A DNA stretch of 64,000 nt from Mesonia ostreae. Its GTDB lineage: Bacteria; Bacteroidota; Bacteroidia; Flavobacteriales; Flavobacteriaceae. Position 1 is the stretch's first letter. The number at the start of each line of letters is the position of its first letter. The notes below the pieces were generated by a model, which was not told the DNA's origin, did not search any database, and saw only the letters and a program-made list of their open reading frames with translations. The position numbers and the translations under genes are program-made. Shown here piece by piece: positions 52,301-62,800 of the stretch. The stretch spans positions 276,693-340,692 of the forward strand of contig NZ_JAVRBG010000002.1 of NCBI RefSeq assembly GCF_031845265.1, in the 5' to 3' direction.

Positions 52301-54034
52301 TTATTCCGTCTTTATCTTATAGTTACCCAATTTAAGAAAAGCACAAATTAATAACCACATAATTGCTGCGGAATAATCTTTAGCCTTGTAAAAGCAATGA
52401 GCAATATTATTTCTTAAGTTCATTCCATCTGAAGTAAAGAGAAATTTAAACAAGGCAATATCATCTTCTGGCACTAAATTTTTCAGCTTCTCGTTGTCTA
52501 GCCACTTTTCAAAAGAAATTCTTTCTTGAGTTCCGTTTTCTTTAATGTCAATTGTTTGTGCTCCAATATTTCTTGAAAATTCTCTCAAAATACCTTCAAA
52601 ATTTAAAACTAAAGAGTCGATTGACAATATGTAACCAGAATAACTATTTGTATTGGTCTTTATGTCAATTTGTGATTGCATAAAGTAACTATCCAGTGCA
52701 GGTAATAAAACTTGAAGCCAATTATATGTTTCTAATTCTCCCGCAGGATTTCTCGTTGAAGACTCAATTCCATACCAAGTATTGTTTTTTAAAAACTTCC
52801 TTAATGATTGATAACTAATCTTGTTATTCTTTAAACCTTTGGAAAAAACCAACCACAAATGGCGCAAAGCAAAATTTTGTAATTGAATATGATAAGGATT
52901 AAAACTACTTTTCTTGTTACTACTAACATTCTTGTTAATATCAAAACTCATTGTACTAACTAAATCCATCATAACAGAATTTATCTTTTCATCTAGTACT
53001 TTAGCTTTCGGAAAAATTTGGTCAGACACCATCAAGTATTAGTATATTGTATTACTTTCTTCCTTTTCAATAAGTTCTGTTGTAAAATTGTCTAATGTTT
53101 CATACCATTTTTGTAGTTCGGGACTAGAATGTTCTGATTTAATCGATTTGAAATTTAAGTTGTTTTTTGCCTTTTCTATTAGAACAGTTACATCTTCAAT
53201 TTTATTTTTATTCCCCGCTTTTTGATATTGCTTAAGTGCTTTTATCTAAAAATTGTGAACTACAAAACTTTCTTTATGGTTTGCGGAATCACTTAGATGA
53301 TAGTCTCCAAGTCGATTTAGGTATTTTTTTTCGGATTTACCTAATTTAATAGATAATTCAATCAACAATTGAAGATATTGTTTTTCTAAATCAGGATATG
53401 ATTTATTGTCAATCACACTTTTTGAATAATCCAAAAATTATTTAAAAAATTGTTTGTCAATTTTTCTACCTTCATTGGTTATAAAATCCATTAGAGAGAA
53501 TTTTTGAAAACCACTAATATTTTTCTTTTTAAGGTTCCCTATTAAGAATTGGATAGATTCGTCAATCTGAAAATTTATAGATTGATTTAATAAAAACATA
53601 TTCTCAAACATTTCAGAAAACCCTCTTTGAGAAAGATTATCATTTTTAGGAAGTGTCGTTGTTTTTAAAAATTTAAAATAATTACCTATTGCTAATTTCC
53701 TGTAATCTATATGCTTATATGAACTTTCCCAAAGTAAATGATTATATTTTGCTAAATGTTTCGAGCTTACAGAATCAGTAGAATTTGCCCTTATTTTGAT
53801 ATAGTCAAAATCTTCAAACAATGATTTTGATGAATAACTATTCTCATTGTTCGAGCACAACGGAATGTAAATACCTTTTCTAAAATTGAAATCTAAATAG
53901 TAAATTTCGAAGCTACATTTTTTCATTTCTTCCTCAGTTTCAATATCATCTGATAAAGATTTTAAGTGACTTGAAAGACCGAAATTATTGTCTTTTTCGA
54001 TGTAGTCGTAATATTCATTTAAAGTTTTAAACAT
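52301..54034 (-). pseudogene. DUF4209 protein gene with three in-frame stops
   Basis: One continuous frame of 578 codons from the ATG at 54034 (MFKTLNEYYDYIEKDNNFGL). It is interrupted by TAA at codon 199 (53440-53438), TAG at codon 263 (53248-53246) and TAA at codon 332 (53041-53039). All four pieces are in the same frame, without any frameshift. The C-terminal piece (GILREFSRNIG, SDGMNLRNNIAHCF) matches the DUF4209 domain, which carries an RNxxAH motif and is often found in accessory islands. The gene is AT-rich compared with its neighbours. It diverges from dinB. Read as a nonsense-decayed gene. Confidence 0.8.
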
Positions 54035-54195
54035 TCTTAAAATCGTGTTTTTTTTTCAGCTTACACACAACTACTTACATCACCTCAAACATACATTTTT
54101 AATGTTAAAATTTTTTAAGAAATAACTTTTTTTCTGAATAGAAATCTTTTTCAAACTTTAACACCTAACACCTACTTATAATCTAAATCATTTTT

Positions 54196-54203
54196 TAAAT
54201 TTG
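54196..54203 (+). promoter_or_regulatory. -7 box of dinB-dnaE promoter
   Basis: TAAATTTG fits TAnnTTTG, 35 bp before the dinB start. No clear -33 TTTG at standard spacing and no recognisable LexA-type operator. Confidence 0.4.
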
Positions 54204-54237
54204 GATATTTTCCGCATCATTGGAAATAATCCTATTT

Positions 54238-55455
54238 ATGAAAGAGAAGTCTATAATACATCTAGATCTGGATACTTTTTTTGTTTCCGTAGAGCGTTTG
54301 ATTAATTCAGAACTTCGTGATCGACCCGTGCTTGTTGGTGGACTCGGAGATCGCGGAGTAGTTGCAGCTTGCAGTTATGAAACTAGAAAACACGGCATAC
54401 ATAGCGGCATGTCGATGAAAGTGGCTAGAAATCTTTGTCCAGAGGCTACTGTGATTAAAGGAAATGCTTCCACTTATACCAAATACTCTCACTTGATTAC
54501 AGATATTATTAAAAGCGAAGTTCCTTCCTTTGAAAAAGCCAGTGTAGATGAATTCTATGCAGATCTTACAGGAATGGATCGGTTTTTTGGAATCTACAGC
54601 TTTGCTAAAGAATTAAGAAAGAAGATCATCAACGAAAGTGGTTTGCCCATTTCCTTCGGACTTTCACAAAATAAAGTGGTTTCTAAAATAGCGACGGGAG
54701 AAGCCAAACCCAATAATGAAATACGTATCGCGATGGGAGACGAGAAATCTTTTCTAGCTCCTTTATCAGTAAATAAAATTCCTATGGTAGGAAATAAAAC
54801 CTATCAAAAACTCATCAGCTTAGGAGTACAGAATATTAAAACCATCCAAGAAATGCCTTTAGAAATGATAGAAAGTGTTCTTGGCAAAAACGGAAAAACC
54901 ATCTGGATGAGAGCACAAGGCATTGATCATTCGCCTATTACTCCTTTCTATGAGCGCAAATCTATTTCTATGGAGCGTACGTTTAATAATGACACCATAG
55001 ATATGACTAGATTAAAAGCCACGTTACAGGCTATGGCAGAAAGTTTAGCCTATCAATTGCGCAACGCTAACAAACTCGCTTCGACTTTAACAGTGAAAAT
55101 ACGCTATTCAGACTATCAGACTTATACTAAACAAGTCAAAATTCCTTATACCAGCGCAGATCATATTTTGAGTCCCAAAGCCATAGAGCTTTTTGAAAAC
55201 CTCTATCAAAGAAGAATATTAATCCGTTTAATTGGCTTAAAATTTTCGGGAATTGTAGGGGGAAATTATCAAATCAATCTCTTTGACGATTCAGAAAAAA
55301 TGCTTCAACTCTACCAATCTTTAGATCATATTAAAAATAGGTTTGGAGAACGTAGCGTTCTTAGAGCATCTACGCTTGGCACGCGCAGCATTGGAGGAAC
55401 ACAAAATCCTTTTAATGGGGAACCTCCCATTGTTTTGGCTCACCGTAAACAATAA
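54238..55455 (+). CDS. dinB: Y-family DNA polymerase (Pol IV-like)
   Basis: 405 residues from the ATG at 54238; an upstream TTG is disfavoured. Catalytic residues are intact: HLDLDTFFVSVE (Asp10) and ASVDEFYADLTG. The little-finger domain follows, then a clamp-binding motif, YQINLFDD. It is therefore an active-looking translesion polymerase, unlike the catalytically dead ImuB. It lies 4 bp before a dnaE-like gene, forming a two-gene mutagenesis cassette without imuA. Confidence 0.92.
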   Translation: MKEKSIIHLDLDTFFVSVERLINSELRDRPVLVGGLGDRGVVAACSYETRKHGIHSGMSMKVARNLCPEATVIKGNASTYTKYSHLITDIIKSEVPSFEKASVDEFYADLTGMDRFFGIYSFAKELRKKIINESGLPISFGLSQNKVVSKIATGEAKPNNEIRIAMGDEKSFLAPLSVNKIPMVGNKTYQKLISLGVQNIKTIQEMPLEMIESVLGKNGKTIWMRAQGIDHSPITPFYERKSISMERTFNNDTIDMTRLKATLQAMAESLAYQLRNANKLASTLTVKIRYSDYQTYTKQVKIPYTSADHILSPKAIELFENLYQRRILIRLIGLKFSGIVGGNYQINLFDDSEKMLQLYQSLDHIKNRFGERSVLRASTLGTRSIGGTQNPFNGEPPIVLAHRKQ

Positions 55456-55459
55456 ATAG

Positions 55460-58423
55460 ATGTATCTTAATTGTCATACGTGGTATTCTATGCGCTACGG
55501 AATCTTTTCTGAAAAGCAATTGTGCGAACTGGCAAAACAAAATGCGGTTGATGCGCTTGCGGTAACCGATATTAATAGTACGACGGCTTGCCTAAGTTTT
55601 ATAAAGATGGCAAAGCATTATGGGTTAAAAGCCCTTGTCGGAATTGATTTTAGAAACGAGCATCAACAAGTTTATGTAGGGATTGCCAAGAACAATGAAG
55701 GTTATTTAAGACTGAATAATTTTTTATCGTATCACTTAAAAGAAAAAATACCTTTTCCTGAAAAGGCGCCCAGTTTTGAAGATTGCTATTTTATTTATCC
55801 TTTTAAACCTGAAAAAAAATGGCATCTATCCCAATTGACAGAAAATGAATTTATAGGAGTTTCTTTTAAAAGCTTTCAGCAAGCGAAATTCAAGGATTTT
55901 TCAACTATAGAATCAAAATTAATTGCGCTCAATAGTTTAAGCTTTCGGAATAAAAAGGATTACAACACCCACCGACTTTTAAGAGCCATCGACAACAATA
56001 CGCTTCTTAGTAAACTTCCGCAAAGCCAATGTGGTTTTCCTGAGGATAAAATGCATTCCTTAGAGGAAAGCTTAACACTTTTTGAACATCATCCTGATTT
56101 ACTTAAAAATACAAAAAAACTAATCGATTCTTGCCATGTAGATTTTGAGTTTGAACAAAAAGTGAATCGGAATTTGCAAGTTTTTGGCAAGTCAAAAGAA
56201 GAAGATGAAAGCACGCTAAAAGAATTATGCTATGCCAATTTAGAAAAACGTTACGTGGAGCCATCTTCTAAAGTTTTGGAACGTGTAAAAAAGGAATTAG
56301 ACGCGATTATTAGCTTGGGTTTTGTTTCATACTTTTTGATTAACTATGATATTATTCAGTATGCCAAGTCTAAGAAATACTCTTTTATAGGCAGGGGGAG
56401 TGGTGCTAATTCTGCCGTGGCTTATATTTTGGGAATCACTAATGTAGATCCCGTAGAACTAGATTTATATTTTGAACGTTTTATTAATAGTAGCCGGAGT
56501 TCTCCTCCAGATTTCGATTTGGATTTCTCTTGGAAAGATCGCGAAGATATCACGCAGTATATTTTTGAGCGTCACGCCAATACTGCTTTAATGGGAACTT
56601 ATGTTACCTTTAAACATAAGGCGGTAGTACGAGAATTAGGGAAGGTTTTTGGCTTGCCCAAAGAAAATATGAATAGATTGGCTTCTGGATATTTTCAATG
56701 GGAGCAATTGGACGATTTAGAAAAATTGGTGCTTAAATATGGAAGTTACATTCAGGGGTTTCCCAATTATACCAGTGTACATTCTGGCGGAATTTTGATA
56801 CTCGATCAACCTGTTCATCAATATGCGGCCACTTTTTTTCCGCCGAAAGGCTTTCCCACCATTCAGATTGATATGAATATTGCAGAAGATGTGGGCATAC
56901 ATAAGTTTGATATTCTAGCTCAACGTGGATTGTCTAAAATTACCGATGCAATTCAGCTTATTAAAGAAAATCAGCCAACAGCTCAGATAAAAGATATAGA
57001 AGATGTACAGCAGTTTAAAACCGATCCTAAAATCAATACGCTTTTAGCAAAGGGAGACTGTATGGGCGTTTTTTATATTGAATCTCCCGCTATGCGCGGA
57101 TTATTAACCAAACTGCAAACCGATAATTACTTAAATCTTGTTGCGGCCAGTTCTATTATTCGTCCGGGAGTTTCTAGCGCAGGAATGAAAGAAGAGTACA
57201 TAAAGCGTCACCGTTATCCAGAAAAAAGAAAGGAGGCTCACCCCGTATTGTACGAGATTATGCCCGACACCTACGGCGTTATGGTTTACCAAGAAGATGT
57301 GATGAAAGTGGCGCATCATTTTGCAGGATTAGATTTAGATGATGCCGATGTATTGCGGAGGGGAATGAGCGGAAAGAAAACTTCTAAAGGACAAATGCAA
57401 AAAATAGAAGCCAAGTTTAGGGATAATTGTAAAGCTAAAGGCTATGATAAAGCTTTGGTGGAAGAAATTTGGGTGCAGATATCTTCTTTTGCAGGTTATG
57501 CATTTCCTAAAGGGCATTCTGCTTCTTATGCGGTAGAAAGTTACCAGAGTTTGTATTTAAAATGTTATTTTCCGTTGGAGTTTATGGTAGCAGCCATCAA
57601 TAATGGCGGCGGTTTTTACGCTATAGAAACCTACTTGCAAGAAATTAAAAATTGTGGCGGTTTCTTACACTTACCTTCTGTGAATAAAAGCGATTATCCT
57701 GTACTAATTGATGGCAAAGAAGTGTATTTGGGACTGGGCTATCTTAAAGAATTGGAGATTAAAACGGTTCGGTTAATTTTAGAGAATCGGGCTTTTTATG
57801 GAGTTTATACTTCTTTAGAAAATTTTATTGATCGGCTTAAAATTTCTGTAGAGCAAATTGCGATTCTTATTAAAGCATCGGCGTTCCGTTTCACCCAAAA
57901 AGATAAACATCAATTGCTTTGGGAGGCTCATTTTTTACTTCAGAAATCAAAAAACACCAATTCACAGCCCAAACTCTTTAGTAAGAAAGAGAAGAAATTC
58001 ACTTTGCCTTCATTTTCGCAAAATTTCATCACCGAATATTATGACCAGTTGCAAGTCTTGGGACTTTCTCTTATAAATCCTTTTTTACTGCTGAAAGAAA
58101 AAGTAACATCTTCCGTTCGCGTAAATGAATTAAAAAACTATCAAGGCAAGCAAGTAACACTTTATGGCTATTTGATTACCGCAAAACGAACGCGAACAAG
58201 TAAGGGAGAGTCTATGCTTTTTGGTACGTTTTACAGTGAAGATTTCGAGGTTTTTGATACGGTTCACTTTCCAAAAGTAGCTTCGCATTTTCCTATACGT
58301 TCTAAAGGAATTTATAAGTGTACAGGGAGAATAGCGGTAGAGTTTGATTATGTTGCGCTAATTGTAGATTCTATTTATAAGATGGAAGTGCTGAGCAATC
58401 CTAGATTTGTTTCGAAATATTGA
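55460..58423 (+). CDS. DNA polymerase III alpha-like (DnaE2/ImuC-type)
   Basis: 987 residues, shorter than replicative DnaE (~1160 or more). The PHP domain is degenerate: its first motif is CHTWYS (second His replaced by Trp), and the TDH motif reads TDIN. The polymerase core is intact: GRGSGANSAVAYILG, the catalytic aspartates of PPDFDLDFSW, and the third Asp in HKFDILAQRGL. The helix-hairpin-helix and OB domains follow (VTLYGYLITAKRTRTSKGES). It is the second, error-prone C-family polymerase expected to work with the upstream Y-family enzyme in damage-induced mutagenesis. Confidence 0.9.
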   Translation: MYLNCHTWYSMRYGIFSEKQLCELAKQNAVDALAVTDINSTTACLSFIKMAKHYGLKALVGIDFRNEHQQVYVGIAKNNEGYLRLNNFLSYHLKEKIPFPEKAPSFEDCYFIYPFKPEKKWHLSQLTENEFIGVSFKSFQQAKFKDFSTIESKLIALNSLSFRNKKDYNTHRLLRAIDNNTLLSKLPQSQCGFPEDKMHSLEESLTLFEHHPDLLKNTKKLIDSCHVDFEFEQKVNRNLQVFGKSKEEDESTLKELCYANLEKRYVEPSSKVLERVKKELDAIISLGFVSYFLINYDIIQYAKSKKYSFIGRGSGANSAVAYILGITNVDPVELDLYFERFINSSRSSPPDFDLDFSWKDREDITQYIFERHANTALMGTYVTFKHKAVVRELGKVFGLPKENMNRLASGYFQWEQLDDLEKLVLKYGSYIQGFPNYTSVHSGGILILDQPVHQYAATFFPPKGFPTIQIDMNIAEDVGIHKFDILAQRGLSKITDAIQLIKENQPTAQIKDIEDVQQFKTDPKINTLLAKGDCMGVFYIESPAMRGLLTKLQTDNYLNLVAASSIIRPGVSSAGMKEEYIKRHRYPEKRKEAHPVLYEIMPDTYGVMVYQEDVMKVAHHFAGLDLDDADVLRRGMSGKKTSKGQMQKIEAKFRDNCKAKGYDKALVEEIWVQISSFAGYAFPKGHSASYAVESYQSLYLKCYFPLEFMVAAINNGGGFYAIETYLQEIKNCGGFLHLPSVNKSDYPVLIDGKEVYLGLGYLKELEIKTVRLILENRAFYGVYTSLENFIDRLKISVEQIAILIKASAFRFTQKDKHQLLWEAHFLLQKSKNTNSQPKLFSKKEKKFTLPSFSQNFITEYYDQLQVLGLSLINPFLLLKEKVTSSVRVNELKNYQGKQVTLYGYLITAKRTRTSKGESMLFGTFYSEDFEVFDTVHFPKVASHFPIRSKGIYKCTGRIAVEFDYVALIVDSIYKMEVLSNPRFVSKY

Positions 58424-58450
58424 GAAAAGCACAAAATTTTGAGGGTTTAC

Positions 58451-58981
58451 TTATGTTGTGGTGTCGCAGATCGCACAATTGGAAGGTCCAGTTAACTTGC
58501 CATTTTCACCAATTTCATATTTGCAACATTCGTTAAATCTCTTTTTTAGAATGCTTTTTGCTCTCCTAATTCTTGCTTTTACATTTTCAAGACTAATGTT
58601 TATCTGTTCTGCAATTTCTTTCTGTTTTTTTCCTTCGATATAAGCCAATTCAATTACCTCTTTATAAATGTGTGGTAATTCATTTATAAATTTATCAAAA
58701 CAGCAAAAGTGTTCTAGTTCTTGCGAGCTAACTTCTTTATTAATCGAGAGTTTCTCTACATAAACAGATTCTTTACGGAAGTAATCTGCTATTTCATTTC
58801 TAGCAATCTGAAAAACCCACGCTCTTGCTTTTTCTTCCGCTTTAAGCTGAGGTAAATTTTTATGTATTTTTAAAAATGTGTTTTGAAAAATATCATTGGT
58901 AATGGCTTTATTCTTCACTTTTTTTAGGATGAAGAAATACAATTCTTCATTAAAATTATTCCAGATGTTTTGAGTTTCCAT
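58451..58981 (-). CDS. sigZ: Extracytoplasmic-function sigma factor SigZ
   Basis: 176 residues from the ATG at 58981 (METQNIWNNFNEELYFFILK), the length of B. subtilis SigZ. The frame is open 19 codons upstream, but those overlap a transcription hairpin. Sigma region 2 is DIFQNTFLKIHKNL...ARAWVFQIARNEIADYFR, and region 4 is LAYIEGKKQKEIAEQINISL. The C-terminal tail has the SigZ cysteines: NECCKYEIGENG...CAICDTTT, which could sense metal or redox state. A metallothionein-like gene lies directly upstream on the same strand. No anti-sigma gene is adjacent. Confidence 0.88.
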   Translation of the reverse strand: METQNIWNNFNEELYFFILKKVKNKAITNDIFQNTFLKIHKNLPQLKAEEKARAWVFQIARNEIADYFRKESVYVEKLSINKEVSSQELEHFCCFDKFINELPHIYKEVIELAYIEGKKQKEIAEQINISLENVKARIRRAKSILKKRFNECCKYEIGENGKLTGPSNCAICDTTT

Positions 58982-58996
58982 AGTCAAAAATAAATA

Positions 58997-59020
58997 AAGC
59001 TTAGTTTTTAAACTAAGCTT
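58997..59020 (-). terminator. Hairpin between metallothionein-like gene and sigZ
   Basis: AAGCTTAGTT and AACTAAGCTT form a perfect 10-bp stem with a 4-nt loop. On the minus strand it is followed by TATTTATTTTTG. It should terminate most metallothionein transcripts and let a fraction read into sigZ. Confidence 0.7.
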
Positions 59021-59028
59021 CGTAAAAT

Positions 59029-59142
59029 TTAACAGCAATCACATTTGTTGCATTCGCATTTCTCACAAGGACAATTGCTTGTTGCGCAATTTTTGCAGTT
59101 GCAATTTGGACAGTCACAATCTGTACATTTACACGTATTCAT
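59029..59142 (-). CDS. Metallothionein-like cysteine-rich small protein
   Basis: 37 residues, 14 of them cysteine: MNTCKCTDCDCPNCNCKNC then ATSNCPCEKCECNKCDCC. CxC and CxxC spacings throughout are those of metallothioneins, which bind Zn, Cd or Cu in thiolate clusters. No histidine or aromatic residue is present. The match to a named family could not be tested, but composition makes metal binding very likely. It lies 47 bp upstream of sigZ, separated by a hairpin, so the two are probably transcribed together. Confidence 0.85.
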   Translation of the reverse strand: MNTCKCTDCDCPNCNCKNCATSNCPCEKCECNKCDCC

Positions 59143-59480
59143 AATTTTATATTTTAGGGTTCATTAAGTAGACTGGGAAATCTCTAAAAAGATACAATTT
59201 ATTTGTCTTTTCTGAATAGATAAAAAGAATTGAAAATCTTTGTTTCAAAGAACAGGTTTTAGAAGCATTTGTTCTATTTCAGATAGATCTAAAAATAATT
59301 TTGATAAAGAAGTTTCTAATCAGCAAATGGCATCACTTTAAAAATGATGTAAATAGTTACAGCAGTGGGTTGCTAATAAAAAATAGGTGAATAGTTGAAA
59401 AAAACCAAGAAGCAAAAAAGAAAATGAATAATAACAATTAGCGAATATCAAAAGGGAGAGAGAAATGAAAAGGCTCGCTT
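59143..59480. other. Intergenic region upstream of the metallothionein-like gene
   Basis: 338 AT-rich bases with no gene or repeat recognised; presumably contains the metallothionein-sigZ promoter on the minus strand and the end of the response-regulator transcript. Confidence 0.4.
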
Positions 59481-59882
59481 TTATACATTAAACATAGTTA
59501 GGAGAATTTCTTTTCTAAGTGGTTTTTCTATAAAATCTTTCACAAGACGGCTATCTTTTGCGCGGTTAATGTCTTTTGGGTCTATGGAAGAAGAGAGAAT
59601 GTAAATTTCATATTGTTCTTTTATAGAAGTATCAAAAAGATTAAATTCTTCGAGATACTCCCACGCAGAGAGGCTTGGCATATTGATGTCTAGAAAAAGC
59701 ACTATTTTTTCGTTAGGTTGGCTATGGTTGGATTGAGATTTCATAAACTCCAAACTGTCTTCAGGAATACTAAAAATATGAATAAGCACATCGTCAAATG
59801 CTTTGGTTAATATCATTCTGGTAAGAATATTATTTAGCGCATCATCGTCAACAATGATAAAATGTTTTTGTGATTTTGTCAT
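59481..59882 (-). CDS. Single-domain response regulator
   Basis: 133 residues, a receiver domain only. The acidic pair is Asp12-Asp13 (IIVDDDALN), the phospho-acceptor Asp lies in VLFLDINMPSLSAWEYLEEF, and the conserved Ser and Lys are in YILSSSIDPKD and FIEKPL. It has no output domain, so it should act by protein contact or as a phosphorelay step. It lies 12 bp after the PAS histidine kinase and is its likely partner. Confidence 0.92.
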   Translation of the reverse strand: MTKSQKHFIIVDDDALNNILTRMILTKAFDDVLIHIFSIPEDSLEFMKSQSNHSQPNEKIVLFLDINMPSLSAWEYLEEFNLFDTSIKEQYEIYILSSSIDPKDINRAKDSRLVKDFIEKPLRKEILLTMFNV

Positions 59883-59894
59883 TTTATTTTTTAT

Positions 59895-62800
59895 TTAAGT
59901 TTCAAACACGATTGTAAATTCAGTTCCTTTATTGAGTTCACTATCTATTGTTATTTTTCCGCCGAGCGATTCGACTTGAGTTTTCACCATGAATAACCCC
60001 ATACCTTTTCCTTCTACATTGGAATGAAACCGACTGTAGAGACCAAAAATCTTATCGCCTTTAGTTTTCATATCCAGTCCTAAACCTTTGTCTTTAAAGG
60101 TAAGGATTATTTTTTCATTTTCTTTTCTACTTTTTATTTGAATGATTGGTGCTTCATTTGGCTTGGCATATTTAATACTATTGCTTATAAGGTTATAGAA
60201 AATACTGTACATATAACTTTTGAGCGAAAAGATTTTATTTACTTCAGCAAAGTTGGTGGTAATGTTTACCCGATGCTTCTCAATGAGATTGCCCACACTT
60301 ATAAGGATACTATCTACCAATTCAGAAAAAAATATCATTTCCTTTTTTTCATGAACCTCACCTTTATTTTGTAAAATACTATTAATATCTTTGATGACTG
60401 TATCTAGTTCATTTACAGATGCTGAGAGCCCTTGCATAGATGCTTCTCGTTCTTGTGGAGTGAGTATTTCATTCTTTAAAATTTCAGCAAAACCAATAAT
60501 ATTGGCTGTAGGAGCGCGAAGATTGTGAGATACGATATAAGAGAATTGTTCTAAATCACTATTACGCTGAACAATATCAGAAATCATTTTAGTACGTTCA
60601 ATCTCTGCTTTCTTTCGTTCTGTAATATCTTGGGAACTACCGTAAATTTTACTACATTCTCCATTAACAAACTCTGCTTCACCAATTGTTCGCATCCATT
60701 TAATATTCCCTTCAAAAGAGATAAATTGTAACTCTTCATCCCAAGGGATTCCATCATCTATGCATTGCTTTGCCAATGCAGATATACTATTCTTCGTTTC
60801 TTCATCAGTAAAAATTTTTATTCCATCGGAGAGCTCTGGTACAAAATCAGGGCTAGCATCCAGAATTTCTTTAGTAATGTCAGACCAATACACTCCGTCT
60901 TTATGTAGGTCAATTTCCCAGCTTCCAATTCTCGCCAGTTTATTCGATTTTTCTAAAAGATTTTCTAAATGTTTCTTTTCGGTAATATCAGAAACCATTC
61001 CTAAGGATCCTTTAAACCTACCGTGGTCATCAAAAATAGGATTGGCAGAGACTTTAGTAAGAACATGTTTCCCGCTTTTAGATACAAACGTGTATTCAAG
61101 ACTTTCAGTTATATTTTTGCTTCTTCCTTCTCTTGCCATCAGAGTTTCATTCTTACCATTTTCTCCCATAAAGTGGTAGTTTTCTTTACCCAGCATTTCT
61201 GCTTCGGTATATTCGAGCATATCGCATATTTTCTTATTTACAAAAGTGGTTCTACCATTTTCATCGAGCAACCAAATTCCTTCTTGGGCGGTTTCTACAA
61301 TTTTTCTATATTTCGTCTCACTTGCTACAATTGCTTTTCTCGATTCTATTTGCTCTGTAACGTCGTTAATGAAAAAGAAAACCCCTTCTATTTCTCCTTT
61401 AATGTTTCTATATGCTTGGTAAACGCAGTTTATATATACATTAGTCAATTTTCCCTTCCCTTCTTTATCTATTTTAACTAACTTCTCCCTATTAGTATGT
61501 GATTCATCAGTGCGATATACATTATCTAATATATCAATAAATCCTTGGTCAATTACTTCTGGAAGTACTTCTTCAACCGTTTTTCCAATAATATCTTTTT
61601 TGCCTATCATTTGCAAATACAGCGGATTAGTCATTTCAAAAATATGATGAATACCTTTTAACACGCCAACTGCAGATGGAGCTTTTAAAAACATATTATA
61701 AAATTGATCTCTTTCATTTTCTGTAGCTCTATCCGCTATTTTTCTCTCGGTTATATCTTTCGCTAAACAAAAAAATAAGTCGGATTTTTTATCCCATTTA
61801 ACCGACCATAATAGAGGTACTATTTTTCCATTTTTATGAACATATCGATTTTCAAAAGCAGGCATTTGGTTATTGCTCTTAAAAATTTGGGAAGTAGCTT
61901 TGGTAATTTCAGTATCTTCGGCATAAACGAGATTCATAAATTTTGTACCTTTAAGCTCTTCTGGAGTATATCCCCAAATTTGTTTTGATGCAGCGCTAAC
62001 ATTTACAAACTCTCCATCCTTATTCACCGTACAAATAACATCTAGAGAAGAATCAAGTATTTTATGATATTCAAAAAGTGTCTTTTTTAATTCTGCTGAA
62101 GTTTCTTTGAGCTTGTTTTGAGCAATCTTGGTTTCAGTAATCTCTTGATGAGAGATCACAACTTTAGAATCATCTTCTCCAAATTTAGTGACCGAAAGAT
62201 GAAACCATCGTTTTCGTAAAGGAGAATGGCAAGGATATTCCATTTCAAAGAAGTGCTTTTCTTTTTTAAAAATAGACTGAATGCCAGTTAAAGCAACTGC
62301 TGCATCGCTATCTCCCTTATTTGCTGCATTTTCGCAAACGCTAAAGTAATTATTTCCAGTAGCGACTCGCTCTAAAGAGGTAACGCCATTCTCGATAGCA
62401 AAATTATTCCAGGCAGTATTTGTGGCGATGAGGTTGCCATTTTTATCTATGACAGCAATATGTGCTTTAATAGAAGAAAGTACACCCGTATTCATTTCTT
62501 GAGTTTCATGCAATTCTAGCTCTGCTCTATGTTTATTTATGGCGTTTAAAACTGCCTGTGGTAGCCTAAGCATACGATCTTTGAGGATGTAATCTTCTGC
62601 GCCAGCTTTTAGAGCTTCTACTGCAAATTCTTCCGTTATAGTTGCTGAAACCAATAAAATAGGAACTTTTATTTCTTTTTGTTTCACTATCTCTATTGCT
62701 GCCATAGAATCGAAAGAAGGAACTCTATGTTCTGCTAAGATAATATCTGGAACAAACTCTTCGAGAGCTTTTTTAAATGCAGACTTATTATCAACTACCC

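Noticed and set aside
52301..54034. Selenocysteine or programmed recoding at the in-frame stops
   Set aside because: The stops are TAA and TAG, not TGA, and no SECIS-like structure or pseudoknot was apparent. Nonsense decay is simpler, though readthrough is not excluded.
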